Source of the DNA: Candidatus Equicola faecalis
GTDB lineage: Bacteria; Bacteroidota; Bacteroidia; Bacteroidales; Bacteroidaceae
Assembly: GCA_018065185.1 (NCBI GenBank)
Contig: JAGHTU010000030.1
Location: 1 to 41,643, forward strand
Length of the DNA: 41,643 nt
Direction: 5' to 3'
Position numbers and translations under genes: made by a program. The notes below the pieces were generated by a model. It saw only the letters and a program-made list of their open reading frames with translations. It was not told the origin of the DNA and ran no database searches. Below are positions 34,193 to 41,643 of the stretch, piece by piece; within the stretch, counting starts at the first letter, position 1; each line of letters starts with the position of its first letter.

Positions 34193-34591
34193 ATGAAATC
34201 ACTTACACCCATGACAACGCTTTTGAGCGTGATAGCAGTTCTTTTGATTGTTGTAGGACTGTTTATAGGAGTACCTTATTATAATGTATGGCAACAGGAG
34301 ATGTCCGGTAGGGCAGAACTGGCAAAAGCCGAGCAGAACCGTCAGATACAGATAGCACAGGCGCGTGCCAACCTTGAGGCTGAAAAACTTAATGCACAGG
34401 CTGAGGTAGAGCGTGCTAAAGGTGCAGCGCAGGCAATAAAGATAGAAAACGGTAGCCTGACTCCGAACTATATCAAGTATCTGTGGGTACGTTATCAAAA
34501 GGACAATACGGGTAAGACCATTATCTATGTTCCGGCAGGAGAGATGGGAATACCTGTCATGGAGGCATCACGCTTGCAGAGCAGTAAATAA
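34193..34591 (+). CDS. Small membrane-anchored coiled-coil protein, SPFH-like tail
   Basis: The 132-residue protein has one membrane span (about 8-28) and then a heptad-like Ala/Glu/Gln-rich coiled coil (about 35-85: AQARANLEAEKLNAQAEVE). It ends with IKYLWVRYQKDN and a short beta-like tail (KTIIYVPAGEMGIPVME). The latter part resembles the end of prohibitin/SPFH membrane proteins, but the SPFH core domain is absent. I do not know its function. It sits between gcvPB (19 bases) and glutamine synthetase (27 bases) and may be co-transcribed with both. Confidence 0.72.
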   Translation: MKSLTPMTTLLSVIAVLLIVVGLFIGVPYYNVWQQEMSGRAELAKAEQNRQIQIAQARANLEAEKLNAQAEVERAKGAAQAIKIENGSLTPNYIKYLWVRYQKDNTGKTIIYVPAGEMGIPVMEASRLQSSK

Positions 34592-34618
34592 AAGTGTCAT
34601 TGTTTAATTCTTGAATCT

Positions 34619-36067
34619 ATGGAACCGAAAGATATAAAACTGAATCCTAATCTTTTCGTGCGTTTTCTAAAGAAGTCACCGAAAGACTTTACGAAAGCAG
34701 ATATTGTTAGGTTTTGTATTGAAAATGAAGTTGCTTTTGTCAATTTCCACTATTGCGGATGGGACGGCAAGTTGAAGACACTTAATTTTGTCATCAATTC
34801 TCAGGCTCATCTCGAAGAGATACTCACGGCTGGTGAGCGCGTTGACGGTTCATCGCTGTTTCCGTTCATTCAGGCAGGAAAGAGCGACTTGTATGTCATT
34901 CCACGTTTGAAAACTGCATTTGTCAATCCATTTGATGAAGACACGATTGATTTTCTGTGTGAATTTCTTGACCGCGATGGAAAGCCGTTTGAGAGCAGTC
35001 CGCAGTATATCCTGAAGAAAGCTCACGAAGCTTTCATGAAGCAGACTGGACTGCAGATGGAGACGATGGGCGAATTGGAGTATTATGTCATAGCTGATGC
35101 TGAGGAACTTTATACGGTGCCAGACCAGAAGGGCTATCATGCAAGTGCGCCTTTCTGCAAGTTCCAGCGCCTCCGTCTTGATGCCATGCAGTATATAGCA
35201 GAATGTGGCGGTCTGATAAAATACGGACACAGCGAGGTGGGTAATTTCACTCAAGACGGAAAGAATTATGAGCAGAATGAGATAGAGTTTCTGCCGACGA
35301 ATATAGAAGACGCTGCCGACCAGCTTGTCATCGCTAAGTGGGTGATGCGTCGGTTGGCTTATGATTATGGTGTGGAACTGACATTTGCACCGAAGATTAC
35401 TACGGGGAAGGCAGGCAGTGGTATGCACGTGCATTGTAAGTTCTCGGACATCAATGGTGCGGCAAATCCAATGCTTATTTCTTCTGGTTCTGAAAATGTG
35501 AGCGAAGCATTCGCAAAAGCCATTGCTGGCTTCATGCTTGCCGGTACGTCGCTTCCTGCATGGGGTAATCCTCATCCTCTGTCATTCCAGCGTCTCGTGC
35601 CACATCAGGAGGCACCGACATCATTGTGTTGGAGTTTCTCAAACCGCAGTGCCTTGGTGCGCGTTCCTCTTGGGTGGACCTTCATGCCAAAGTTTGCACA
35701 TAAGCAGACTTTTGAGTGGCGTGCATCAGATGCTTTTGCAGACACTTATCTGCTTATGGCTGCCCTATGTTGTGCTGCTCGTCATGGCTTTGAACAGAAG
35801 GATGCATTACAGGTGGCGGAAAGGACGTATGTGGGACTCGGTGTGAACATACATGATGCGAAAAACGAATCTCTCTTGAATTCTCTTGAGCAACTGCCTG
35901 CGTCATGTGCAGAAGCAGGTGATGAATTGCAGAAAGACCGCGAGATCTACACGTCCTGCAACGTGTTCTCTGATGAGTTAGTAGATTATCAGATAGATTA
36001 TCTTAAGTCTGTAGCTCCTGTTACAGATATGGAAGCTGCTGTCAAGGCAGCAATGAATAACGGATAA
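34619..36067 (+). CDS. glnA: Glutamine synthetase
   Basis: Makes glutamine from glutamate, ammonia and ATP; it would use the ammonia that the glycine cleavage system releases. The 482 residues have a beta-grasp N-terminal domain (about 15-110) and a catalytic domain. Metal-binding motifs are GELEYY at 151-156, NEIEF at 220-224 and GMHVH at 268-272; VRVP at 347-350 and FEWRASD at 365-371 complete the site. The loop that carries the adenylylated tyrosine in enteric enzymes (NLYDLPPEE) reads NIHDAKNESL here, so this enzyme is probably not regulated by adenylylation. The ACT gene begins four bases downstream. Confidence 0.92.
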   Translation: MEPKDIKLNPNLFVRFLKKSPKDFTKADIVRFCIENEVAFVNFHYCGWDGKLKTLNFVINSQAHLEEILTAGERVDGSSLFPFIQAGKSDLYVIPRLKTAFVNPFDEDTIDFLCEFLDRDGKPFESSPQYILKKAHEAFMKQTGLQMETMGELEYYVIADAEELYTVPDQKGYHASAPFCKFQRLRLDAMQYIAECGGLIKYGHSEVGNFTQDGKNYEQNEIEFLPTNIEDAADQLVIAKWVMRRLAYDYGVELTFAPKITTGKAGSGMHVHCKFSDINGAANPMLISSGSENVSEAFAKAIAGFMLAGTSLPAWGNPHPLSFQRLVPHQEAPTSLCWSFSNRSALVRVPLGWTFMPKFAHKQTFEWRASDAFADTYLLMAALCCAARHGFEQKDALQVAERTYVGLGVNIHDAKNESLLNSLEQLPASCAEAGDELQKDREIYTSCNVFSDELVDYQIDYLKSVAPVTDMEAAVKAAMNNG

Positions 36068-36071
36068 AAAA

Positions 36072-36344
36072 ATGCAGAAAGCAATTATAACTGTTGTTGG
36101 CAGAAACAAACGAGGTATCATTGCCCGAGTGTCCACAAAACTTGCAGATGAACAGATAGATGTTTTGGATATTACCCAAACCATCATACAGGGCTATTTC
36201 AATATGATGATGATTGTTGACATGGACTGCTGCAAGAAGGATTTTGCCCTCATCGCAGACGAAATGGATGTGATAGGTACTGAACTGGGCGTGCAGATCA
36301 AATGCCAACTGGAGAGTATCTTTGATAAAATGCACCGTCTATGA
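36072..36344 (+). CDS. ACT domain protein (UPF0237 family)
   Basis: A single ACT domain of 90 residues ([23 protein letters not shown]... then [21 protein letters not shown]), the family found paired with DUF711 proteins. ACT domains usually bind an amino acid and regulate a partner. It overlaps the DUF711 gene as ATGA, which fits a working pair. The ligand is not predictable; location beside glutamine synthetase suggests nitrogen metabolism. Confidence 0.92.
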   Translation: MQKAIITVVGRNKRGIIARVSTKLADEQIDVLDITQTIIQGYFNMMMIVDMDCCKKDFALIADEMDVIGTELGVQIKCQLESIFDKMHRL

Positions 36345-37705
36345 TAAACATCCAAGAGGTTTTTGAGACGAATGCAATGATCGAGAAGGAAAATCTCGAT
36401 GTCCGCACCATCACAATGGGTATAAACCTGCTGGATTGTGCTACGGATGATGTGCATACTACCTGCCGTAATATCTATGAGCGCATCTCACAGCGTGCAA
36501 AGAACCTCGTCAGGGTGGGCGAGGAGATTTCGCGCGAGTTGGCAGTACCTATTGTAAACAAGCGTATATCAATCACACCGATTTCGCTTGTCTGTGGCAC
36601 TTGTTGCCATACTGTGGATGATTATCTTCAGGTCTCTCTCACGCTTGACCGTGTGGCTGATGAGGTGGGCATAAACTTCTTAGGCGGTTTCTCGGCATTG
36701 GTGGAAAAGGGAATGACGAAGAGCGATGAACTTCTCATCCGTTCCATTCCAGAATGTCTTGCCCAAACACAGCGCATCTGTTCTTCGGTGTGTGTAGGTA
36801 GCACTCGCACAGGCATAAATATGGATGCTGTCCGTCTGATGGGCGAGACTATAGTAAAAGCAGCCCAATTGTCGAAAGATAATGATTCGCTGTCGTGTGC
36901 TAAACTCGTTGTGCTTTGTAACGCTCCGGACGACAATCCTTTCATGGCTGGTGCTTTCCATGGTGTGACAGAGGCCGATGCAATAATCAATGTAGGTGTC
37001 AGTGGTCCGGGCGTGGTGAACCACGTATTGCGACAGATTCCTGATGCTGACTTTGAAGAACTATGTGAGACAATAAAGAAGACGGCTTTCAAGATAACGC
37101 GAGTCGGTCAACTCGTTGCACAGGAAGCAAGTCGGCGATTGGGTGTGCCTTTCGGCATCATCGACCTTAGTCTTGCTCCGACTCCAGCAGCAGGAGATTC
37201 CGTGGCAGAGATTCTTGAAGCCATAGGTGTGGATTGTGTCGGTGCGCCGGGCACTACTGCAGCTCTTGCCTTACTCAACGACCAGGTGAAGAAGGGTGGC
37301 ATCATGGCAAGTTCTTACGTTGGTGGGCTCTCGGGAGCTTTCATCCCTGTATCGGAAGATATGGGTATGGTAGCGGCTGTGGAGAAAGGTTCGCTGTCTA
37401 TTGAAAAACTTGAAGCTATGACTTGTGTCTGCTCCGTCGGTCTCGACATGATAGCCATTCCGGGTGATACGCCTGCTTCCACCATTTCTGGTATCATTGC
37501 CGATGAGGCGGCAATAGGAATGATAAATCAAAAGACTACGGCGGTGCGCATCCTTCCTGTTGTGGGTAAGGGAGTGGGGGACAGAATAGATCTTGGCGGT
37601 CTGTTGGGTAACGCTCCTATTATGCCGGTTAATACTTTCGGTTGTGGACGCTTCATTAATCGCGGCGGACGGATACCGGCACCTATTCATTCATTCAAGA
37701 ATTAG
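36341..37705 (+). CDS. PFL-like family protein (DUF711/UPF0210)
   Basis: The 454-residue protein belongs to UPF0210/DUF711, which has a pyruvate-formate-lyase-like fold but no known reaction. [12 protein letters not shown] at 22-33, [12 protein letters not shown] and the Gly-rich end ([19 protein letters not shown]) are family hallmarks. It is made together with the ACT protein (ATGA overlap), and the same pair is conserved in distant bacteria such as streptococci. A terminator follows 24 bases after the stop, so this is the last gene of the run. Confidence 0.92.
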   Translation: MINIQEVFETNAMIEKENLDVRTITMGINLLDCATDDVHTTCRNIYERISQRAKNLVRVGEEISRELAVPIVNKRISITPISLVCGTCCHTVDDYLQVSLTLDRVADEVGINFLGGFSALVEKGMTKSDELLIRSIPECLAQTQRICSSVCVGSTRTGINMDAVRLMGETIVKAAQLSKDNDSLSCAKLVVLCNAPDDNPFMAGAFHGVTEADAIINVGVSGPGVVNHVLRQIPDADFEELCETIKKTAFKITRVGQLVAQEASRRLGVPFGIIDLSLAPTPAAGDSVAEILEAIGVDCVGAPGTTAALALLNDQVKKGGIMASSYVGGLSGAFIPVSEDMGMVAAVEKGSLSIEKLEAMTCVCSVGLDMIAIPGDTPASTISGIIADEAAIGMINQKTTAVRILPVVGKGVGDRIDLGGLLGNAPIMPVNTFGCGRFINRGGRIPAPIHSFKN

Positions 37706-37729
37706 GGTAGATTTATAACTTCGATACAA

Positions 37730-37769
37730 GAGTGAGCAATGACAATACGGTCATTGCTCATTCTTTTTT
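37730..37769 (+). terminator. Strong terminator closing the glnA-ACT-DUF711 run
   Basis: A 14-bp stem, GAGTGAGCAATGAC (37730-37743) with GTCATTGCTCATTC (37750-37763), one G-U pair, six-base loop, then TTTTTT. Confidence 0.95.
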
Positions 37770-38257
37770 AGTCTTCAATTTGTACAGGTTTGAATGTGGA
37801 ATATATTGGCGAATAATTTAGGTTTACAAATCTAAATCACACATTGATTCCTGTGGCAATAAGATGTTGTTTACAAAACCAAATGACAATATAAAAAGCG
37901 AATAATTACAATCATAAATTGATTTGTTATATTATGAGAATACGATTATCTTTGGTATGCGAAAAGGATAATTGCTTTGCATAATAATCATTAAATCAGT
38001 ATAATAATATTGTTGTATGAAAGTTGATTCAATGACATTTTCTTCAAAAACCTTGTAGAGATGCTTGTAATGCAGCGTAAAGGTGTATGTAATGTGATAT
38101 AAACACTAAATAATCAACATATTATATGACTTGTATTAAAGTTTGTTGCATGTGGGCGTTTTTATGTATTTAGTCTGTTGATGTATGAGTGTTCGTTCTT
38201 TAGAAATGTAAATCATTCAGTATGGTTTAGATGTATTTGGAAATCTAAATATAGTTA
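37770..38257. other. AT-rich intergenic stretch without genes
   Basis: About 490 bases, strongly AT-rich, with no open frame of meaningful length. I see repeated AT-rich words (AAATCTAAAT, TGTAATG, GTATG) but no convincing RNA fold, insertion-sequence end or recognised motif. It separates the terminator from the XRE promoter. It could hold a small RNA or a binding region that cannot be read by eye. Confidence 0.6.
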
Positions 38258-38302
38258 TTGACTTTGTAAATTACTCAATGTGATTTATATTTGCAAAGTC
38301 AA
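38258..38302 (+). promoter_or_regulatory. Promoter and likely operator of XRE-DAHP synthase operon
   Basis: TTTG at 38263-38266, 19-base spacer and TATATTTG at 38286-38293 form a full Bacteroidota promoter. A perfect 9-bp inverted repeat, TTGACTTTG (38258-38266) with CAAAGTCAA (38294-38302), encloses it: one arm covers the -33 box and the other follows the -7 box. This is a good place for an autoregulatory repressor to bind, and the first gene encodes a helix-turn-helix protein. Confidence 0.8.
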
Positions 38303-38346
38303 AATGTAATATGTAATTTTGTAAACGATAAAGAAACTGATAAGTG

Positions 38347-38817
38347 ATGAAAGACCGTATTCGAAAAATCATGGAGGCGCAGGATATGTCGCAAAAAAAC
38401 TTTGCCGACTGTCTTGGAATTTCGCAGGCTACGTTAAGCAGTATTTTTTCCGAAAGGACGAAACCAACCCTTTCGATTGTCGAGGCTATTGGTGAGCATT
38501 TCCCTATGATAAGCTTGGAATGGATCATGAAGGGAGAAGGCAGTATGTACAAGGACGAGAATAAAAACAAGGTTGATGTTGGGGCAACGAAACCTGTTGC
38601 TGAAGCTCCGAAGAAAGTCGCCAATGAAGAGTTGTCCATGTTTGAAAGTGAGATTCCTATTGTTTCTGCAAAACATATCGAAAGGAAGTCGGAGAAGCGT
38701 CAGGATATGACAGCCGTAAAGACGGTGTTTTCTTCGCCTCGGATGAGAGAGGTGAAAGAGATTATGGTCTTTTTTAATGATGGCACTTACGAAACTTTTG
38801 AATCTGGTCGTTTATGA
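38347..38817 (+). CDS. XRE-family helix-turn-helix regulator
   Basis: A 156-residue DNA-binding protein. Residues about 3-55 are a lambda-repressor-like HTH (IRKIMEAQDMSQKNFADCLG, ISQATLSSIFSERTKPTL). A polar linker follows (KNKVDVGATKPVAEAPKK), then a small C-terminal part (VKEIMVFFNDGTYETFE) that may sense a ligand or dimerise. The start is the ATG at 38347 rather than the GTG just before. It overlaps the DAHP synthase gene as ATGA, so it probably controls its own operon and the entry to aromatic amino-acid synthesis. The promoter sits within an inverted repeat that could be its operator. Confidence 0.88.
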   Translation: MKDRIRKIMEAQDMSQKNFADCLGISQATLSSIFSERTKPTLSIVEAIGEHFPMISLEWIMKGEGSMYKDENKNKVDVGATKPVAEAPKKVANEELSMFESEIPIVSAKHIERKSEKRQDMTAVKTVFSSPRMREVKEIMVFFNDGTYETFESGRL

Positions 38818-39842
38818 TGCAACGTGAGATAAGGGTTATTGCCGGTCCGTGTGCTGCTGAGAGTGAAGAGCAGGTGTTGCGCACGGCTCATCAACTGATG
38901 GACATAGGCATTACTGTTTTCCGTGCTGGCGTATGGAAGCCTCGCACGAAGCCCGGTTGTTTTGAGGGTTGTGGCGAGAAGTCTTTACCATGGCTTCAGA
39001 AAGTGAAAGAGATGGGCATGAGTGTGGCTGTGGAGGTTGCAACCGCGGAGCATGTACGTTTGGCATTACAGTATGGAATAGATACGATGTGGTTAGGTGC
39101 CCGCACCACTGCAGACCCATTTGCCGTGCAGCATATTGCGGATGCTCTTGCGTCAGTCACCGACAAGTCGTCTGTTACCGTGTTGGTAAAGAATCCGGTA
39201 AATCCTGATGTGGAGCTTTGGATAGGTGCTGTGCAACGGATAAAGGGGGCTGGCATCGGGAATGTCATTGCTGTGCATCGTGGCTTTTCTTCATACATAA
39301 ACACACAGTATAGGAATCAACCGATGTGGCAGGTGCCTATGGAGTTCTGCCGTAGGATGGCTGATGTGCCGATGTATTGTGACCCAAGTCATCTTTCGGG
39401 ACGGAGCGAGATGGTGGCAGAAGTGGCACAGCAAGCTCTTGACCTCGGTTTTGACGGACTTATGATTGAGAGCCATTGTTCACCGCAACAAGCATTGAGC
39501 GATGCCCGTCAGCAACTCACACCCGATGAGCTTCGCAAAGTGCTGTCTACTCTTGTTGTCAAGGATAATACGAATGTGACAGGACTTGAGATGTTGCGTA
39601 ATGAGATTGATGCGCTTGATGAGGAACTGCTGAATGTCATTGCGCGCCGTATGCAGATATGCAGGGAGATAGGGCAGTATAAGAAAGAGCATAATATCAG
39701 CATATTCCAGAGCAACCGTTATGCAGAGATTCTTCGGCGTCTTACGGAGAGCGGTCAGGAGAGAGGTATTGCAGCGGAATGTACGCAGTCTGTTGTGGAG
39801 GCGATACATAAAGAGAGTGTAAGACAGCAGATGGGTAACTAA
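38814..39842 (+). CDS. Bifunctional DAHP synthase/chorismate mutase
   Basis: The 342-residue enzyme joins type I-beta DAHP synthase (about 1-250), which starts the shikimate pathway from phosphoenolpyruvate and erythrose 4-phosphate, to an AroQ chorismate mutase (about 256-336), which commits chorismate to phenylalanine and tyrosine. Visible DAHP synthase motifs: IAGPCAAESEE with metal ligand Cys13, KPRTKPGCFEG at 42-52, CDPSHLSGR at 189-197 and ESHCSP at 219-224. The mutase part begins LRNEIDALDEELL and continues RRMQICREIGQYK. Fusions of this kind are known in Prevotella and Porphyromonas, where prephenate regulates the synthase through the mutase domain. The start is coupled to the XRE gene; a second ATG at 38817 is possible. 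Confidence 0.95.
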   Translation: MMQREIRVIAGPCAAESEEQVLRTAHQLMDIGITVFRAGVWKPRTKPGCFEGCGEKSLPWLQKVKEMGMSVAVEVATAEHVRLALQYGIDTMWLGARTTADPFAVQHIADALASVTDKSSVTVLVKNPVNPDVELWIGAVQRIKGAGIGNVIAVHRGFSSYINTQYRNQPMWQVPMEFCRRMADVPMYCDPSHLSGRSEMVAEVAQQALDLGFDGLMIESHCSPQQALSDARQQLTPDELRKVLSTLVVKDNTNVTGLEMLRNEIDALDEELLNVIARRMQICREIGQYKKEHNISIFQSNRYAEILRRLTESGQERGIAAECTQSVVEAIHKESVRQQMGN

Positions 39843-39875
39843 TTGACAATTGATAATTGATAATTGACAAACGTC
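39842..39875. repeat. AATTGACAA-type dispersed repeat
   Basis: The words AATTGACAATTGATAATTG and AATTGACAAACGTC follow the DAHP synthase stop. The last 14-mer (39862-39875) occurs as its exact reverse complement at 643-656, and the AATTGACAATTG family also occurs near 13995-14015. It looks like a short intergenic repeat scattered through the chromosome. Confidence 0.6.
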
Positions 39876-40023
39876 GATAGCAAAAGCACTAACTTTAATT
39901 TTGTTGAAATTAGGCTTCGGCTCGGAAAAGCCAAAGACAAATGTCTTTACGATTTTTTTGTAACCACAAATTAGAGCAAGCTCTATTAATGCTTACAAAT
40001 TAAATCTAAAAATACAAGTATTT

Positions 40024-40055
40024 TTTGGCTTTTCTCTCGCCTTGCACTAATTTTG
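40024..40055 (+). promoter_or_regulatory. Promoter of aspartate kinase gene, nearly leaderless
   Basis: TTTG at 40024-40027, 20-base spacer, TAATTTTG at 40048-40055. The ATG begins only 11 bases after the -7 box, so transcription should start about five bases before the start codon. There is no room for a lysine riboswitch or a ribosome-binding site. Confidence 0.72.
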
Positions 40056-40065
40056 CGCCGTCAAA

Positions 40066-41442
40066 ATGAGTTTGAAGGTATTGAAATTCGGTGGCACTTC
40101 GGTGGGAACAGTTGAAAGTATCTCATTACTGAAGGGCATTGTTGAGCACGAGGCGCAGACAGACGATATTATTGTTGTCGTCAGCGCGTTGGGCGGACTC
40201 ACCGATAGACTCATTGCTACGGCTGACATGGCAAAGGGTAGGGATGAAGCCTATCTTGCTGAGGTGACGGCAATGCAGAAGCGTCATCATGATATGATAG
40301 ATGCCATTGTCGCACCGCACCGTCAGGAGTCTCTAAAGCAATATATTGATGCTCAGTTTGCGGATTTGTCCGATTTATATTCCACCATCTATAACGAGCA
40401 GCGTGCGTCATTGGAGACGATGGCGGCTGTGGTCTCTTTTGGCGAACTGTTGAGCAGCAACCTCACAGCCAACATTATTGAAGGGGCTGTCTGGAAAGAC
40501 TCGCGCGAGTTTATTAAGACCGAGACGCGCCACTCTCGTTTCACCATTTGTGAAGACCTTACTGCACAACTCCTGCATGATGCTTTCCTCTCTGTTCCTC
40601 ACATCACCGTATGTCCGGGCTTCATCTCGTCTGACTGTCATGATGGGCACGTCACTAATCTCGGACGTGGCGGGAGCGACTTCACCGCAGCCATACTGGC
40701 GGCAGAGCTTGGTGCCGAAGCGTTGGAGATATGGACAGATGTCGATGGCTTCATGACTGCCGACCCGCGTATCATCGCTGAGGCTCATACCATTGTGGAC
40801 ATGAGTTATTCCGATGCTATGGAGCTGTGCAACTATGGGGCAAAGGTTATCTATCCTCCTACGCTCTATCCTGTGTGTCAGAAGAAGATACCTATCTATG
40901 TGAAGAACACTTTCCATGCTTCGCATTGTGGCACGCGCATTGTGAACAAGATAGCGGCTCTTCCGTCTTCGCGTCTGTCGTTCTGTGGTCTGTCTTCCAT
41001 GAAGGAGATTTCTGTACTAAGCATCAAGGGGCCGGAGATGCAGGGTGTCTATGGTCTGCATCGCCGCATTGCATCCTGTCTGCTTGAGAAAGGTGTGGAA
41101 ATACTTTTTATGGATTCTTCAGACGATAGTATCTCGCTCATCGTGCGTGATGCAGCCTGTGCTGATGCTGTGGGCTATCTGCATGACGAGTTCCAGAATG
41201 CCGTGCGCAATGGGCGTCTGCACCCGATAGGTGCGCGTAGCGGACTTGCTACCGTTACCCTTGTCGGTAGCATTGCCGACTCATACGATATTCTCCGAGA
41301 GCGCATCTCGGCTGTCTTGGCGCGTGCAGAGGTCAATCCTATTCTGTATCATCTCGGCTCGGAGCATAACAGCATCACACTTGTTGTTGAGAAGCCACAA
41401 GTTCAGACCGCGCTCAATGTCCTTCATCGGGAATTTTTGTAA
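40066..41442 (+). CDS. lysC: Aspartate kinase (monofunctional)
   Basis: Phosphorylates aspartate, the first step to lysine, threonine, methionine and diaminopimelate. The 458 residues start with KFGGTSVG at 7-14, followed by VVSALGGLTDRLI, and contain NLGRGGSDFTAAIL and EIWTDVDGFMTADPR. Two ACT domains in the C-terminal part (about 310-458) give feedback control; there is no homoserine dehydrogenase domain. The start fits the family exactly, so the short leader is not due to a wrong start. The gene stands alone: a type-A 22-bp array begins 100 bases after the stop. Confidence 0.95.
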   Translation: MSLKVLKFGGTSVGTVESISLLKGIVEHEAQTDDIIVVVSALGGLTDRLIATADMAKGRDEAYLAEVTAMQKRHHDMIDAIVAPHRQESLKQYIDAQFADLSDLYSTIYNEQRASLETMAAVVSFGELLSSNLTANIIEGAVWKDSREFIKTETRHSRFTICEDLTAQLLHDAFLSVPHITVCPGFISSDCHDGHVTNLGRGGSDFTAAILAAELGAEALEIWTDVDGFMTADPRIIAEAHTIVDMSYSDAMELCNYGAKVIYPPTLYPVCQKKIPIYVKNTFHASHCGTRIVNKIAALPSSRLSFCGLSSMKEISVLSIKGPEMQGVYGLHRRIASCLLEKGVEILFMDSSDDSISLIVRDAACADAVGYLHDEFQNAVRNGRLHPIGARSGLATVTLVGSIADSYDILRERISAVLARAEVNPILYHLGSEHNSITLVVEKPQVQTALNVLHREFL

Positions 41443-41542
41443 TCATTTGACTTTGTCATCCCCAATAAAGGGGAGACCTTTCCAACTTGATTTTCTGCTT
41501 GATTTTTTGCACCCGAAATCATCAAACTTTAGGTTGCTTTTC

Positions 41543-41643
41543 GACAAACGCACGATTGCCTTTCGACAAACGCTCGTTTGGGCTTCGACAAGCGCTCGTT
41601 TGGGTCTCGACAAACGCTCGTTTGTGCCTCGTCTTCCCATCGT
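41543..41643. repeat. 22-bp tandem array, type A, copy 2 (runs off window)
   Basis: Four complete 22-base units at 41543-41564, 41565-41586, 41587-41608 and 41609-41630 plus the start of the diverged fifth unit (GTCTTCCCATCG). Unit order and the variant fifth unit match copy 1 at 21562-21671; the last full unit is identical to its partner. The flanking sequences before the two copies are unrelated. Confidence 0.92.

Noticed and set aside
34850..35575. 241-codon minus-strand frame inside glnA
   Set aside because: Antisense shadow of glutamine synthetase with no recognisable motif.
39913..39957. Terminator after DAHP synthase
   Set aside because: Weak stems (GGCTT/AAGCC and AAAGAC/GTCTTT) precede a T-run by several bases; too poor to call with confidence.
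39876..40065. Lysine riboswitch before the aspartate kinase gene
   Set aside because: The promoter lies at 40024-40055, so the leader would be about five bases; no aptamer can be transcribed.

Overview
The window looks like chromosomal DNA of a Bacteroidales bacterium, most likely Prevotella or a close relative. Four lines of evidence agree: Bacteroidota-type promoters (TTTG, about 19 bases, TAnnTTTG) and few Shine-Dalgarno sites; a eukaryote-like branching enzyme, a lipidated TamA-like protein with TamB, and a DAHP synthase-chorismate mutase fusion; a long Ala/Lys/Glu tail on ribosomal protein S16; and a BspA-like secreted leucine-rich-repeat protein. No tRNA, rRNA, CRISPR array or intact insertion sequence was seen. 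Bases 1-191 hold no gene that I can support.

Layout. (1) 192-3282 (+): a YhcH-family protein, glycogen branching enzyme and a membrane protein. (2) 3185-13918 (-): a probable envelope operon read from right to left: low-molecular-weight phosphatase, TamB, a TamA/TamL-like outer-membrane protein, a porin, QueH and a secreted glycosidase-like protein. (3) 14137-16734 (+): a small unknown protein, a short nucleoside kinase, an FHA/zinc-ribbon protein and S16. (4) 16808-19338: an AAA ATPase plus RloB-like pair resembling the AbiL abortive-infection system, with tiny ORFs and a gene remnant, bounded by a perfect 35-bp direct repeat. This is the most likely mobile or defence island. (5) 19431-21491 (+): a secreted LRR protein whose leader carries a G11 tract in a 15-bp hairpin, followed by a 53-residue acidic protein and a terminator. 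(6) 21492-22352: a repeat-rich gap with two 22-bp-period arrays, an 18-bp palindrome and a 33-bp alternating pyrimidine-purine tract. (7) 22353-24777 (-): a lipoprotein beta-helix protein and a secreted endonuclease/phosphatase-fold protein. (8) 24857-37705 (+): one long co-directional run: aldo/keto reductase, kdsA-kdsD-kdsC (Kdo for lipopolysaccharide), amidohydrolase, zinc dehydrogenase, a glycine cleavage system with split P-protein, glutamine synthetase, and an ACT plus DUF711 pair, closed by a strong terminator. (9) 38258-39842 (+): an XRE regulator coupled to DAHP synthase-chorismate mutase, behind a promoter enclosed by a perfect inverted repeat. (10) 40024-41442 (+): aspartate kinase with an almost leaderless promoter, followed by a second copy of the 22-bp array running off the window.

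Most genes are core metabolism or envelope biogenesis. The accessory signal is concentrated in 16.8-22.3 kb and at the right edge. Four-base ATGA stop/start overlaps join seven gene pairs, so translational coupling is common here. All functional calls rest on reading the translated sequences and family knowledge; no database search was run.
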